DNA of 46,964 nt from an uncultured Clostridia bacterium (GTDB lineage: Bacteria; Bacillota; Clostridia; Christensenellales; Christensenellaceae): the NCBI GenBank assembly GCA_944347775.1, contig CALVMT010000084.1, forward strand, positions 1-46,964, read 5' to 3'. Each line of letters starts with the position of its first letter. The first letter of the stretch is position 1. Below are positions 31,613-39,810 of the stretch, in pieces. A model generated the notes under the pieces. That model saw nothing but the letters and a program-made list of their open reading frames with translations, made no database searches and was not told the origin of the DNA. The translations under genes were made by a program, and so were the position numbers.

Positions 31613-32692
31613 ATGAAGCATTATAATGTCGCTGTAATTGGCGCAACCGGAATGGTTGGGCAGCGTTTTGTAAGTCTGCTGGAACATCATCCTTGGTTTA
31701 TGGTTACTACTCTGGCAGCTTCTCCCCGTTCTGCCGGAAAAACATATGCCGAGGCCGTCGACAGTAGATGGGTTATGCCGACTCCTATACCTGAAAAAAA
31801 TAGAGACATGATTGTCCTGGATGCCTTAAACGATGCAGAGAAAATTGCCTCTGCAGTTGACTTCATCTTTTGTGCGGTAGATATGCCTAAAGCAGAAATT
31901 CGCGCGCTTGAAGAGCGGTATGCCAAACTGGAATGCCCTGTTATATCAAATAACTCCGCACATCGTCATACAAAAGATGTTCCAATGATTGTTCCTGAAA
32001 TTAATGCTGAGCATGCAGAAATTATTCATGCCCAAAGAAAACGACTGGGAACAAAAAGAGGCTTTATTGCTGTAAAATCCAATTGTTCCTTGCAGAGCTA
32101 TGTCCCCGCATTACATCCTCTTTTATCATTTGGCATAACAAACGTTCTTGCCTGCACATATCAAGCGATCTCCGGAGCTGGAAAAACATTTGCCACCTGG
32201 CCTGAAATGATTGATAATGTTATCCCGTTTATCGGCGGAGAAGAAGAAAAAAGTGAAATTGAACCTTTAAAGCTTTGGGGACATATTGAAGGTAATGAAA
32301 TTGTTGATGCAGTATCTCCTAATATAACAACGCAATGTTTACGTGTCCCTGTCAGCGATGGACATATGGCCGCAGTTTTTGTTTCGTTTAAAAACAAACC
32401 CTCCATTGACCAAATTAAACAAATTTGGTCTGAATTCCGTGGACCTGCTCAAGACATGCAGCTTCCTTCTGCACCTAAGAAATTCCTTCATTATTTTGAA
32501 GAAGACGATCGTCCTCAAACCAAATTAGACCGTAATTTAGAAAACGGAATGGCTGTTTGCATCGGTCGTTTACGTGAAGATAAACAGTATGACTATAAAT
32601 TTGTTTGCCTTTCTCACAATACTCTGCGCGGAGCGGCTGGCGGTGCCATACTAATGGCCGAGTTACTTGCCAAGCTCGGTTATATGGATTAA
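31613..32692 (+). CDS. asd: Aspartate-semialdehyde dehydrogenase, archaeal/fungal-like form
   Basis: A 359-residue NADP-dependent enzyme making aspartate 4-semialdehyde from aspartyl phosphate, the branch point to lysine, diaminopimelate, threonine and methionine. The Rossmann motif VIGATGMVGQRFV is at about 9-21. The catalytic Cys158 is in KSNCSLQSY. The C-terminal DGHMAAVFVSF and late CLSHNTLRGAAGGAILMAE segments fit the archaeal/fungal-type subgroup rather than the classic enterobacterial one. An aldo/keto reductase gene starts 5 bases after the stop codon. Confidence 0.94.
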   Translation: MKHYNVAVIGATGMVGQRFVSLLEHHPWFMVTTLAASPRSAGKTYAEAVDSRWVMPTPIPEKNRDMIVLDALNDAEKIASAVDFIFCAVDMPKAEIRALEERYAKLECPVISNNSAHRHTKDVPMIVPEINAEHAEIIHAQRKRLGTKRGFIAVKSNCSLQSYVPALHPLLSFGITNVLACTYQAISGAGKTFATWPEMIDNVIPFIGGEEEKSEIEPLKLWGHIEGNEIVDAVSPNITTQCLRVPVSDGHMAAVFVSFKNKPSIDQIKQIWSEFRGPAQDMQLPSAPKKFLHYFEEDDRPQTKLDRNLENGMAVCIGRLREDKQYDYKFVCLSHNTLRGAAGGAILMAELLAKLGYMD

Positions 32693-32696
32693 TGCA

Positions 32697-33875
32697 ATGA
32701 ATTACAGTATACACCCTAAAACAGGGGAAAAGATTTCTATCCTTGGGTATGGCTGCATGAGATTTACTCGAAAAGCCGGTAGTATAGATCAGGAAAAAGC
32801 AGAAAAAGAAATGATTTACGCCATAGAGCATGGCGTAAATTATTTTGATACCGCTTATATTTATCCAGGAAATGAAGTTACTTTAGGTAAATTTTTTGCC
32901 AAAGGGTGGAGAAATAAAGTTTATCTAGCAACTAAAGTTCCACACTATAAAATTCGTTCTCTATCCGATTTAGAAAAAATCTTTTTAGAAGAACTGAACC
33001 GTCTGCAAACAGATTATATCGATTATTACCTGATGCATATGTTGCCTAATGTAGAAACTTGGGAACGATTAAAAAATTTAGGCGTCCAAACTTGGCTGGA
33101 ACAAAAAAAAGCAGAAGGCAAAATTCGCCATATCGGCTTTTCATATCATGGCGGCACACATCATTTTAAGCAGCTAATTGATGCTTACGACTGGGATTTT
33201 TGTCAAATACAGTATAATTATATTGACGAATATGCACAAGCTGGTAAAGAGGGTTTACGATATGCCTTTTCAAAAAATATTCCTGTAATGATTATGGAAC
33301 CTTTAAAAGGGGGGCGGCTAGCCAATCGCCTTCCTAAAGATGCAATTAGTGCATTTAATTCTTCCGGGAAAAGACGTTCTCCTGCAGAATGGGCGTTACG
33401 CTGGCTTTGGGCACAAAAGGAAGTTTTTTTATTGCTTTCTGGTATGAACGATATTACACAAATACAAGAAAACATTCGTATAGCTTCCATCCCCAGACAA
33501 GACATGCTAGAACAAACAGACTATCCCTTTTTTTCTAAAGCAATTGCCTCTATCCGTCGTGCATCAAAAATTGACTGCTCTGCTTGCGGGTATTGTATGC
33601 CCTGCCCTTCCGGAGTGGATATTCCCGTCTGTTTTCGATGCTATAATAATTTATATGCTGAAGGATGGTACATTGGTTTTAAAGAATATCTTATGTGTAC
33701 AACATTAAAATCCAAATCTTCGTCCGCATCACAATGCATCGGATGCGGTAAATGTGAGCAGCGCTGCCCGCAACATTTGCCCATTCGCGAAAACTTAAAA
33801 AAAGTACGAAAAAAAATGGAAACTCCATTATATACTTTGATTAAAATTTGCGCCAACAAATTTTTTAAATTTTAA
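32697..33875 (+). CDS. Aldo/keto reductase with C-terminal 2[4Fe-4S] ferredoxin domain
   Basis: A 392-residue protein. Residues about 1-270 form an aldo/keto reductase TIM barrel, with the catalytic Tyr in DTAYIYPGNE (about 49-58), a Lys in TKVPHYK and His in DYYLMHML. Residues about 285-375 hold ferredoxin-like cysteines: CSACGYCMPCPSGVDIPVC and, after a spacer, CIGCGKCEQRCP, which could bind two iron-sulfur clusters. This fused family is widespread in anaerobes; the substrate is unknown. I chose ATG 32697, just after the asd stop codon; the longer reading would begin inside asd. Confidence 0.92.
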   Translation: MNYSIHPKTGEKISILGYGCMRFTRKAGSIDQEKAEKEMIYAIEHGVNYFDTAYIYPGNEVTLGKFFAKGWRNKVYLATKVPHYKIRSLSDLEKIFLEELNRLQTDYIDYYLMHMLPNVETWERLKNLGVQTWLEQKKAEGKIRHIGFSYHGGTHHFKQLIDAYDWDFCQIQYNYIDEYAQAGKEGLRYAFSKNIPVMIMEPLKGGRLANRLPKDAISAFNSSGKRRSPAEWALRWLWAQKEVFLLLSGMNDITQIQENIRIASIPRQDMLEQTDYPFFSKAIASIRRASKIDCSACGYCMPCPSGVDIPVCFRCYNNLYAEGWYIGFKEYLMCTTLKSKSSSASQCIGCGKCEQRCPQHLPIRENLKKVRKKMETPLYTLIKICANKFFKF

Positions 33876-33888
33876 TTTTTAAAAAAAA

Positions 33889-33916
33889 TTAAGGGGTAAA
33901 ATATTTTACCCCTTAA
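33889..33916. terminator. Palindromic terminator between convergent genes
   Basis: TTAAGGGGTAAAAT and ATTTTACCCCTTAA form a 28-base perfect palindrome, with A/T runs on either side, lying between the convergent aldo/keto reductase and AI-2E genes. It could stop transcription from both sides. Confidence 0.75.
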
Positions 33917-33971
33917 ACTATATTATTTTTAGCATTCATATGCAATAAGAAATAATAGTTCAAGTATATTT

Positions 33972-35099
33972 TCACGTGCTCTTGTTATTCTGTAATTTTT
34001 CTTGAAATATCTCTTTCTTGCGCACACTGTTCTTAATCATACGATATACTGCCGCTGTAATCGGGACTGCCAGTACCATGCCTAAAACTCCATATATACC
34101 CCCTCCTACAATAACAGCAACAAAAACCCAGATTCCCGGAAGTTTTAAAGACTCTCCTACAACTCTAGGATAAATCAAATTTCCCTCTACTTGCTGTAGT
34201 ATAACCAGATAAAGCAGGAAAAAAAACGCCTTAATTGGAGAAATTGTCAATATCAATAAAAACCCTACCGCTCCACCTATATAAGCTCCCCAAATTGGTA
34301 TCAATGCCGTTGTTCCAATAACAAGGCCAGTTGTTGCCGCATAAGGAAATCCAAAAATCAACATCCCTACGGCACACAGTACTCCTAAAATCACTGCTTC
34401 TATACTTTGCCCTACGATATAGCTATGGAAGCAATCGTTAAAAACCGCAAGAATATGTTTTGTCTTTTTGACAAAGTTTAGGTTGAAATATCTTTCTTGA
34501 AGACAATTCATTTGCAGTTTTAATTTATCTTTGCCCAACAACAAATAGACAGAAAAAATCAACCCGACAATTAAATCTGTTAAAAATGTGATGAGATCTG
34601 CTGCTAAATTTACAGTACCGCCTATTCCATCATAAATAAACCCAATCAATTTTGAAATAAGTTCATTCCAATTTATATTTTTAAATGTATCAAGTAAATC
34701 GTTTTGAATAAATTCCAATTTGCCAAGTTCTTCTGTTAAATGCACCATGGTTGTCGGAAATTGTGCTATAACCAATTGTATACACGAGCCTATCGCCGGA
34801 ATTACAATCCAAAAAAATACAACTACAATTCCTAAAAGAGTGACAAATGAAGCAAACATACAGACCGGCCTTCGGCTTTTGGCTATCCATCCATTTTTTT
34901 GCTTTTGGAAATAATACTTTTCATAAAAGCTCATCAAAATATTAACAATATAAGCAATTGCCAAGCCAATTAAAAGCGGTGTAATTGCTTTCCATAATAA
35001 TAATAGTAACTTAGATACAGCAGACCAGTAGTAAATACATAAAAATAATATAAACAAAAATATCCCTATTCGAAAATATGTTTTCCATTCTTTTTTCAT
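33972..35099 (-). CDS. AI-2E family transporter (YdiK/PerM-like)
   Basis: A 375-residue polytopic membrane protein with about eight segments. Family features are the N-terminal pair of spans (about 10-55), a long amphipathic section (about 100-170), and the C-terminal YLVILQQVEGNLIYPRVVGESLKLPGIWV block (about 297-325), diagnostic for this family. Family members include exporters of AI-2 and Na+(Li+)/H+ antiporters; which applies cannot be told. A short basic C-terminal tail faces the cytoplasm. It lies 47 bases after the GH4 gene, so co-transcription is possible. Confidence 0.9.
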   Translation of the reverse strand: MKKEWKTYFRIGIFLFILFLCIYYWSAVSKLLLLLWKAITPLLIGLAIAYIVNILMSFYEKYYFQKQKNGWIAKSRRPVCMFASFVTLLGIVVVFFWIVIPAIGSCIQLVIAQFPTTMVHLTEELGKLEFIQNDLLDTFKNINWNELISKLIGFIYDGIGGTVNLAADLITFLTDLIVGLIFSVYLLLGKDKLKLQMNCLQERYFNLNFVKKTKHILAVFNDCFHSYIVGQSIEAVILGVLCAVGMLIFGFPYAATTGLVIGTTALIPIWGAYIGGAVGFLLILTISPIKAFFFLLYLVILQQVEGNLIYPRVVGESLKLPGIWVFVAVIVGGGIYGVLGMVLAVPITAAVYRMIKNSVRKKEIFQEKLQNNKST

Positions 35100-35146
35100 T
35101 TGTGTCTCCTGTTGTTATCGCATTTCCGCAAATTCTCTATATCCAT

Positions 35147-36535
35147 TTACAGTAACGAATCACCAAAAAACTGAGGCAAATACTCTTGAAATGCCTTTAA
35201 ACTATCCTGCAAAATATTTTTTGCAACATCTAAATCATCTACCATCGGATCCAATGCTAATGCCTGCAAGGCTAAATTTCTATCTCCTTTAACTGCCGCT
35301 TCTACGGCTATATCAACAACATCCTTTTGCTTATTGCAAAAAGATGCGGCGATTCTTGGAATTTCCCCTACAGCAATTCCTCTAACGCCATGTAATCCCA
35401 TAACAGCAGGAACCTCAACAACGGCATCCCTTGACATATTTTTTATATATCCGGCAGTATTTGGTAAATTTACGGCATAATCATAGCTATTCGCTCCTGA
35501 AACAACAGCAGCCATAATACACTCAGCCCGTTCACTATAAGCCGTTTTTAAAAAATCTATTTCTTCGTTTCCTTGTGCCATGCGACCTATTTTTTCCCAT
35601 AATACGTCTCGTTCTATTTTTCTTTCATCCAGCGGATACATTTGAATATTCATTTTTTTCCAACTACCTCTTGCCATATTTGAAGTATAAGGCATATATT
35701 CCAAAAAATGAGCATCTCCGGAAGTTGGGCATTCTCCAAAAACTTCAATAATAGAGCGAGTGTAAGGTTCAAAACGATCTTGCGCCAAAAACAATTTTTT
35801 AAACAGAGGTAATAATTCCTCGCCAGTCTGTTTATCTTTGATTGATAAAAACCATGTAAAATGGTTAATTCCCGCAGCCAAGATATCGAGACGCTCATGT
35901 GCAGCTGCAGCAATCTTTTTCTCATCGGGATTATGATCCCAGCGAAACACATAATTATGATTAATGTTTAATCCTAACGTACGCCCTAATATACGCCCTG
36001 CCATCATATACCCAAAATCAATTTGATGGCATATTCCAACCATATTAACTTTCGTATATTTTAAAGCTGCCGTACAAATTCTTGTCATTGGATTCGTAAA
36101 ATTGAGCACAATAGCCTGAGGCGCCATACTTTCAATATCTTTTAACACAGGCATAAGTAATGCGATATTTCTCGCCAAATGAAAAAATCCCCCCGGCCCG
36201 CCGTTCTCGGCATAATGAATAAGGCCATATTTCTGACTGATTGCAAAATCTTTTTTCCAACAAATCTCCCGATCTATAGCAACCGATATAATCACAAAAT
36301 CCGCATCCGCAAGCAAATCCTTACGATTTGTACTGGCCATAATACGCATGTTTGATCCCCATTCTCTATTTATGCGTTCCGCAAGCTGGGTAATTTGCTC
36401 CAACCCTTTCTCGTTTAAATCGCATAAGCAAAGTGTACCACCATACAATTCTTTTGTACGCAAAATTGCACCCAAATTAGTTAAACCAAAACTTGCGCTG
36501 CCTGCGCCAATCACTACAATTTTAGGCCCTTTCAT
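35147..36535 (-). CDS. Glycoside hydrolase family 4 (alpha-glucosidase/galacturonidase type)
   Basis: About 462 residues. GH4 enzymes use NAD and Mn2+ for an oxidation-elimination mechanism. The NAD-binding loop GAGSASFGLT is near the start; NGGPGGFFHLARN (about 113-125), NFTNPMTR, the metal-binding Cys-His in GICHQ (about 176-180) and GINHFTWFLSI (about 233-243) are all present. The GICH motif points to the alpha-glucosidase/alpha-galacturonidase branch rather than 6-phospho-beta-glucosidases. I prefer ATG 36535 with AGGA 8 bases upstream; ATG 36550 is an alternative. Near NudC and the AI-2E gene, no sugar transporter seen. Confidence 0.88.
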   Translation of the reverse strand: MKGPKIVVIGAGSASFGLTNLGAILRTKELYGGTLCLCDLNEKGLEQITQLAERINREWGSNMRIMASTNRKDLLADADFVIISVAIDREICWKKDFAISQKYGLIHYAENGGPGGFFHLARNIALLMPVLKDIESMAPQAIVLNFTNPMTRICTAALKYTKVNMVGICHQIDFGYMMAGRILGRTLGLNINHNYVFRWDHNPDEKKIAAAAHERLDILAAGINHFTWFLSIKDKQTGEELLPLFKKLFLAQDRFEPYTRSIIEVFGECPTSGDAHFLEYMPYTSNMARGSWKKMNIQMYPLDERKIERDVLWEKIGRMAQGNEEIDFLKTAYSERAECIMAAVVSGANSYDYAVNLPNTAGYIKNMSRDAVVEVPAVMGLHGVRGIAVGEIPRIAASFCNKQKDVVDIAVEAAVKGDRNLALQALALDPMVDDLDVAKNILQDSLKAFQEYLPQFFGDSLL

Positions 36536-36563
36536 CTTTTCTTTCCTCATTCCTTCTATCGCT

Positions 36564-37394
36564 TTAAAGTTTATGCTCTTTAAATTTTTGAATTAATTCA
36601 CTCCCAATACTTGCCTGATTTAAATGATCGGGAATATCTTTTCTATTAATCCACTTTGCTTCGGCAATCTCCTCTTCTTGAATGGCAAACGGCATACGCT
36701 TCCCATCCAACTGGGCAGTAAACCCGATCATAACCGTATCCGAAAATGCCCAAGGCTGGCTTTTATAATATTTTATATTTTTTATCTTTACTCCAACTTC
36801 CTCCATTACTTCACGAGCAACTGTCTGTTCAAATGTTTCTCCCACTTCAACATAACCTGCAATCAAATGATAACGAGAAGAAGTAGAACCCGGGCTTTTA
36901 ATCATCAGCAAATCATCACCATCTGATACAGCAACAATAATTGCGGGATTAATTTTCGGGTATTCTCTTGTTTGGCAATTCGTACATACAAAGGCCCGTT
37001 CTTTCCCACTCCTTCGCATTAATGCACCGCATTTGCCACAATACCGATGAGCCTGTTCCCAACGATATAACTGCCACCCGGTAATGCCTGCGAAGCCGAT
37101 CCATTGTTCCGCTTCTCGCATAAGCTGTATCGATTGCATACACAACAAATGATCTTTTTGTATATGCGGTTGTTCGTGTAGGAGATAGCATCCCTCTCCA
37201 TCTATAGAAAAGAGATATTCTGCTCCATCCTTCGCAGAATCCTTTAGCTGATAAAAACGTGGCAAAGCAATCTTTTTATCTTTTAATATCAATAACATCG
37301 TTTGATCTTCGTAATACAATGCAATATCATTTTGTTTAGGTGTATATTGATGAAAACTGTTATCATAGCTATGGGGTTGTATTTCATGTATCAT
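36564..37394 (-). CDS. nudC: NAD+ diphosphatase / deNADding enzyme NudC
   Basis: A 276-residue Nudix hydrolase. It splits NAD(H) to NMN(H) and AMP, and in relatives removes NAD caps from RNA. The zinc ribbon has four cysteines in CGKC and CTNC (about residues 118-138). The Nudix box is GYVEVGETFEQTVAREVMEEVG (about 174-195), and the NudC-specific SQPWAFSDTVMIGF motif follows near 208-221. The first 90 residues form the usual divergent N-terminal domain. It is separated from GH4 by 28 bases. Confidence 0.95.
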   Translation of the reverse strand: MIHEIQPHSYDNSFHQYTPKQNDIALYYEDQTMLLILKDKKIALPRFYQLKDSAKDGAEYLFSIDGEGCYLLHEQPHIQKDHLLCMQSIQLMREAEQWIGFAGITGWQLYRWEQAHRYCGKCGALMRRSGKERAFVCTNCQTREYPKINPAIIVAVSDGDDLLMIKSPGSTSSRYHLIAGYVEVGETFEQTVAREVMEEVGVKIKNIKYYKSQPWAFSDTVMIGFTAQLDGKRMPFAIQEEEIAEAKWINRKDIPDHLNQASIGSELIQKFKEHKL

Positions 37395-37611
37395 AATTTA
37401 TATATCCCTTATTCCTTTCCTCTCATTCACACTTTGATAATATCAAACTTTTTTTTTTAGAACAATATCATTTTGCATAAATAGCGGCACAATCATTTTT
37501 TATGCATTGATAAGAATCTATAATTGGCTTTTGCCCAATACTTTATTTTATCCTATTAGAGGGATATCCATTTTTTTCGTTGCATAGATTTAGAAAAAAG
37601 AGGATTTAGCC
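37395..37611. other. Divergent intergenic region of nudC and the unknown gene
   Basis: Contains AT-rich promoter-like words but no clear single promoter that I can defend; no ORF or RNA. Confidence 0.4.
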
Positions 37612-38358
37612 ATGACATATCAATCAAGAAAATATCAAAAAATTTCCATGATTCTTAAAGGAAAAAAGATGGGTATATTAATTTTAGAAGAGCAACAAAA
37701 TCTTCATTATGAATTTAATTGTAATAGTACTGTTAATGACGGAAAATTGATACTATTCCTTAAAGATGGTTCATATGTTATTTTACCCGATTTAAATGGA
37801 GAAAGTTCAAAAATTCATCTTTCTTCTATTAAGGCAGCCGCATTATTTGAGAATTCCGAAGTAGTAATGAAATCACAATTAGGTTCTTTTAATTGGCCGG
37901 CCGCATTAAAAATGCTTAAACAACCACAAACGGAAAAAATACAGCCTGTATCCACTAATAATCCAACTAACGATAATTCCCCCTCACTTACTATGACTTT
38001 GAATAATTCAACGGAGCATAGCGATTGCCCATGTCAACAGGCAGAGCAATCTGTCTACTCTTATAATCCATTTTCTTATTATATCAAAAATGCCGTTTGG
38101 AAACGGATAGAATATCCTTATTTCGCAAACGGCAGTCATTATTTAGTAGGAGAAATTTTTGATCATGGAGTTCTAATCGCTACTGCCTTAGCAGTTCCCG
38201 GCGAATATGCAATAACCCCTCCTCCCTGGCTTAAAGGCTTTAATTGTTTTTTAAACAGTCTCCAAGATGCGCAGGGATATTGGTTGTTTGTCAAAGACTG
38301 TCAAACCGGCAATCCTGTTTCTATCCAATCGCTTGCCCAACGGGAAGCGCTGGGATAA
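37612..38358 (+). CDS. Uncharacterised two-domain protein
   Basis: A 248-residue soluble protein of unknown function. Its N-terminal third (1-100) is beta-rich; a low-complexity Asn/Thr/Ser stretch with a CPC motif (about 103-146) separates it from a C-terminal domain (about 155-248), in which VWKRIEYPYFANGSHYLVGEIF and VPGEYAITPPPWLKGFNCFL resemble a module common in clostridial hypothetical proteins. I do not recognise a named family. GAGG precedes the ATG. Its last 38 bases overlap the convergent veg gene, so simultaneous transcription of both strands is expected to interfere. Confidence 0.7.
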   Translation: MTYQSRKYQKISMILKGKKMGILILEEQQNLHYEFNCNSTVNDGKLILFLKDGSYVILPDLNGESSKIHLSSIKAAALFENSEVVMKSQLGSFNWPAALKMLKQPQTEKIQPVSTNNPTNDNSPSLTMTLNNSTEHSDCPCQQAEQSVYSYNPFSYYIKNAVWKRIEYPYFANGSHYLVGEIFDHGVLIATALAVPGEYAITPPPWLKGFNCFLNSLQDAQGYWLFVKDCQTGNPVSIQSLAQREALG

Positions 38359-38575
38359 CTTTTACTCTTTTAGTCAAGATTTCACTATACGAATAGCAAT
38401 ATCTGCGCGTATAACCATCTTGATCAGTTATAACAATAAAAATATCTGAGTAGACACCTTCCAAAATTCCAAAAATATCTATAATTTTATTTCTTTCACC
38501 AATAGCATAAAGGCGAACCATACAACCTTCATAATTGGATAAGACAGATTTTATATGTTTTAATTGGTTGGGCAT
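38321..38575 (-). CDS. veg: Veg family protein
   Basis: An 84-residue protein matching Bacillus Veg (DUF1021): an opening LKHIKSVLSNYEGCMVRLYA, a middle IIDIFGILEGVYSDIFIVIT and the SYSYSEILTKRVKV end correspond to conserved positions. Veg stimulates biofilm-matrix expression in Bacillus by affecting SinR; other lineages have not been studied. It is probably expressed from its own promoter: AGGAG lies 10 bases before the ATG, and a TATAGT (38622-38627) stands about 45 bases upstream. A DnaA-box-like site lies exactly where the -35 would be. Its 3' end overlaps the convergent unknown gene. Confidence 0.88.
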   Translation of the reverse strand: MPNQLKHIKSVLSNYEGCMVRLYAIGERNKIIDIFGILEGVYSDIFIVITDQDGYTRRYCYSYSEILTKRVKVIPALPVGQAIG

Positions 38576-38644
38576 TATATTTATTCTCCTTTTTATTCAT
38601 ATCATGCCCATATTTCCCAAGACTATACTTTTAAAAGTGCAATC

Positions 38645-38829
38645 TTATCCACTTATTCATTCAATCTTTGCCAAAAGAATAAATTTGTGCATAACTTATT
38701 TTTTCAATAGAAAGTTATGCACATTATCAACATAATTAATAAAAATCCATTGGATAAGCCATTATTTCTGTTGATAAATCCACAAAGTTATCAACAATAT
38801 CAACATTTTTTCTTTTTTATTGTGTATAA
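38645..38829. promoter_or_regulatory. Cluster of about eight DnaA-box-like sequences
   Basis: Within 185 bases between veg and spo0A: TTATCCACT (38645-38653, +), TTATGCACA (38686-38694, minus), TTATGCACA (38715-38723, +), TTATCAACA (38724-38732, +), TTATCAACA (38769-38777, minus), TTATCAACA (38788-38796, +), ATATCAACA (38797-38805, +) and TTATACACA (38821-38829, minus). Three fit the consensus TTATNCACA exactly, and the rest deviate by one base. The density is far above expectation even for AT-rich DNA. A replication-control or DnaA-titration site, or DnaA control of veg, are possible. No dnaA or dnaN gene is near, so it is probably not the main origin. Confidence 0.75.
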
Positions 38830-38874
38830 CTTATGTCTAAAACAGAAAAATCATAGCAAAAAATGAATATTCGA

Positions 38875-39645
38875 TTATGCAGATTGTTCGAGAGTTAAGC
38901 GATCTGCAATAAGAGCAATAAATTCTCCGTTTGTCGGCTTGTCATTTTTTGTATAAATATTATATCCGAATATCGTGTTTAAATTTTCAATTCTTCCTCT
39001 ATTCCAAGCAACTTCTATTGCATGGCGAATCGCTCGCTCTACTTTGCTTGAAGTTGTTTCAAAGTTCTGTGCAATAGTAGGATAAAGTTGTTTAGTAATG
39101 CTGTTAATCATCTCGGGCTCCTTAATTACAATTTTTATTGCTTCTTTTAAAAACTGATACCCTTTAATATGCGCAGGAATCCCAATAGAAAGAAAAATAC
39201 TTGTAATACGTTCATCTAATGATTTACTTTTTACCAAAGTTGTTTTTTTCTGTAGATTTAAGCTTCTCAAATCAAAAAAGTCCAATATTCTTTGATATAA
39301 CGTTTCCATAACAAACGGCTTGTTCATATAGTACGTAGCCCCAAGAGCAATCGCCCGTGCATAAAGGTTCTCACTGCTGATTGCTGAAAGTATAATAATT
39401 TTGGGGATTTCCCCGTATTCACCAGACGCAATCTTTTCCAACAAAAAAAATCCATCTGATTCCGGCATAATTAAATCCGCTACAATAGCATTGGGATGCA
39501 ATAGTTTAACCATTTCCAACGCTTCCTTTGCATTTTCCGCAATTCCGACTACCTCAATTTCCTGTTGTGAATTCATAAACTGACTAATTTGAGAAGCCAG
39601 TTCATGATTGTCATCTACAATCAACAATCTAATCTGCTTTGACAT
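38875..39645 (-). CDS. spo0A: Stage 0 sporulation protein A, master response regulator
   Basis: A 256-residue response regulator. The receiver domain (about 5-120) has the acidic pocket DD11-12, phosphoacceptor Asp57 (VADLIMP), Ser87 and Lys109 (MNKPF). The Spo0A-specific effector domain (about 145-256) shows GIPAHIKGYQFLKEAI, ITKQLYPTIA and the DNA-recognition helix region TTSSKVERAIRHAIEVAWNRGR. When phosphorylated it binds TGTCGAA-type sites and drives entry into sporulation. GGGAG precedes the ATG. In many clostridia spoIVB lies next to it; here it is flanked by the Gld-type operon and the DnaA-box cluster. Confidence 0.97.
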   Translation of the reverse strand: MSKQIRLLIVDDNHELASQISQFMNSQQEIEVVGIAENAKEALEMVKLLHPNAIVADLIMPESDGFFLLEKIASGEYGEIPKIIILSAISSENLYARAIALGATYYMNKPFVMETLYQRILDFFDLRSLNLQKKTTLVKSKSLDERITSIFLSIGIPAHIKGYQFLKEAIKIVIKEPEMINSITKQLYPTIAQNFETTSSKVERAIRHAIEVAWNRGRIENLNTIFGYNIYTKNDKPTNGEFIALIADRLTLEQSA

Positions 39646-39708
39646 ATACGATCTCCCAATTGATGAACTTTTTTTGCTGCAGCATTTGCCGTTTTCGGCT
39701 TCAATGGC

Positions 39709-39717
39709 ATTATATCA
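39709..39717 (-). promoter_or_regulatory. Extended -10 promoter of spo0A
   Basis: On the minus strand TGA-TATAAT (TATAAT at 39709-39714), about 65 bases before the start codon. A convincing -35 hexamer is missing. No clear sigma-H element or Spo0A box was found. Confidence 0.5.
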
Positions 39718-39770
39718 TGGTCAAGCCAAAAAAATATAGTTATAAAAAGTCATAAATTTTTTATTTTTTT

Positions 39771-39806
39771 AAAAATGCCCCTTTTTTTTTTTAAAAAGGA
39801 GCATTT
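39771..39806 (-). terminator. Terminator of the Gld-type ABC operon
   Basis: On the minus strand AAATGCTCCTTTTT pairs with AAAAAGGGGCATTT, followed by TTTTT. It lies directly after the last gene. Confidence 0.75.
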
Positions 39807-39810
39807 CCAT

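Noticed and set aside
37440-37470. Poly-T tract after the start of nudC as a terminator
   Set aside because: No stem is associated with it and it lies upstream of both divergent genes.
38640-38835. Chromosomal origin (oriC)
   Set aside because: DnaA boxes are dense, but dnaA, dnaN, recF or gyrase genes are absent and no clear unwinding element is present; kept as a DnaA-box cluster only.
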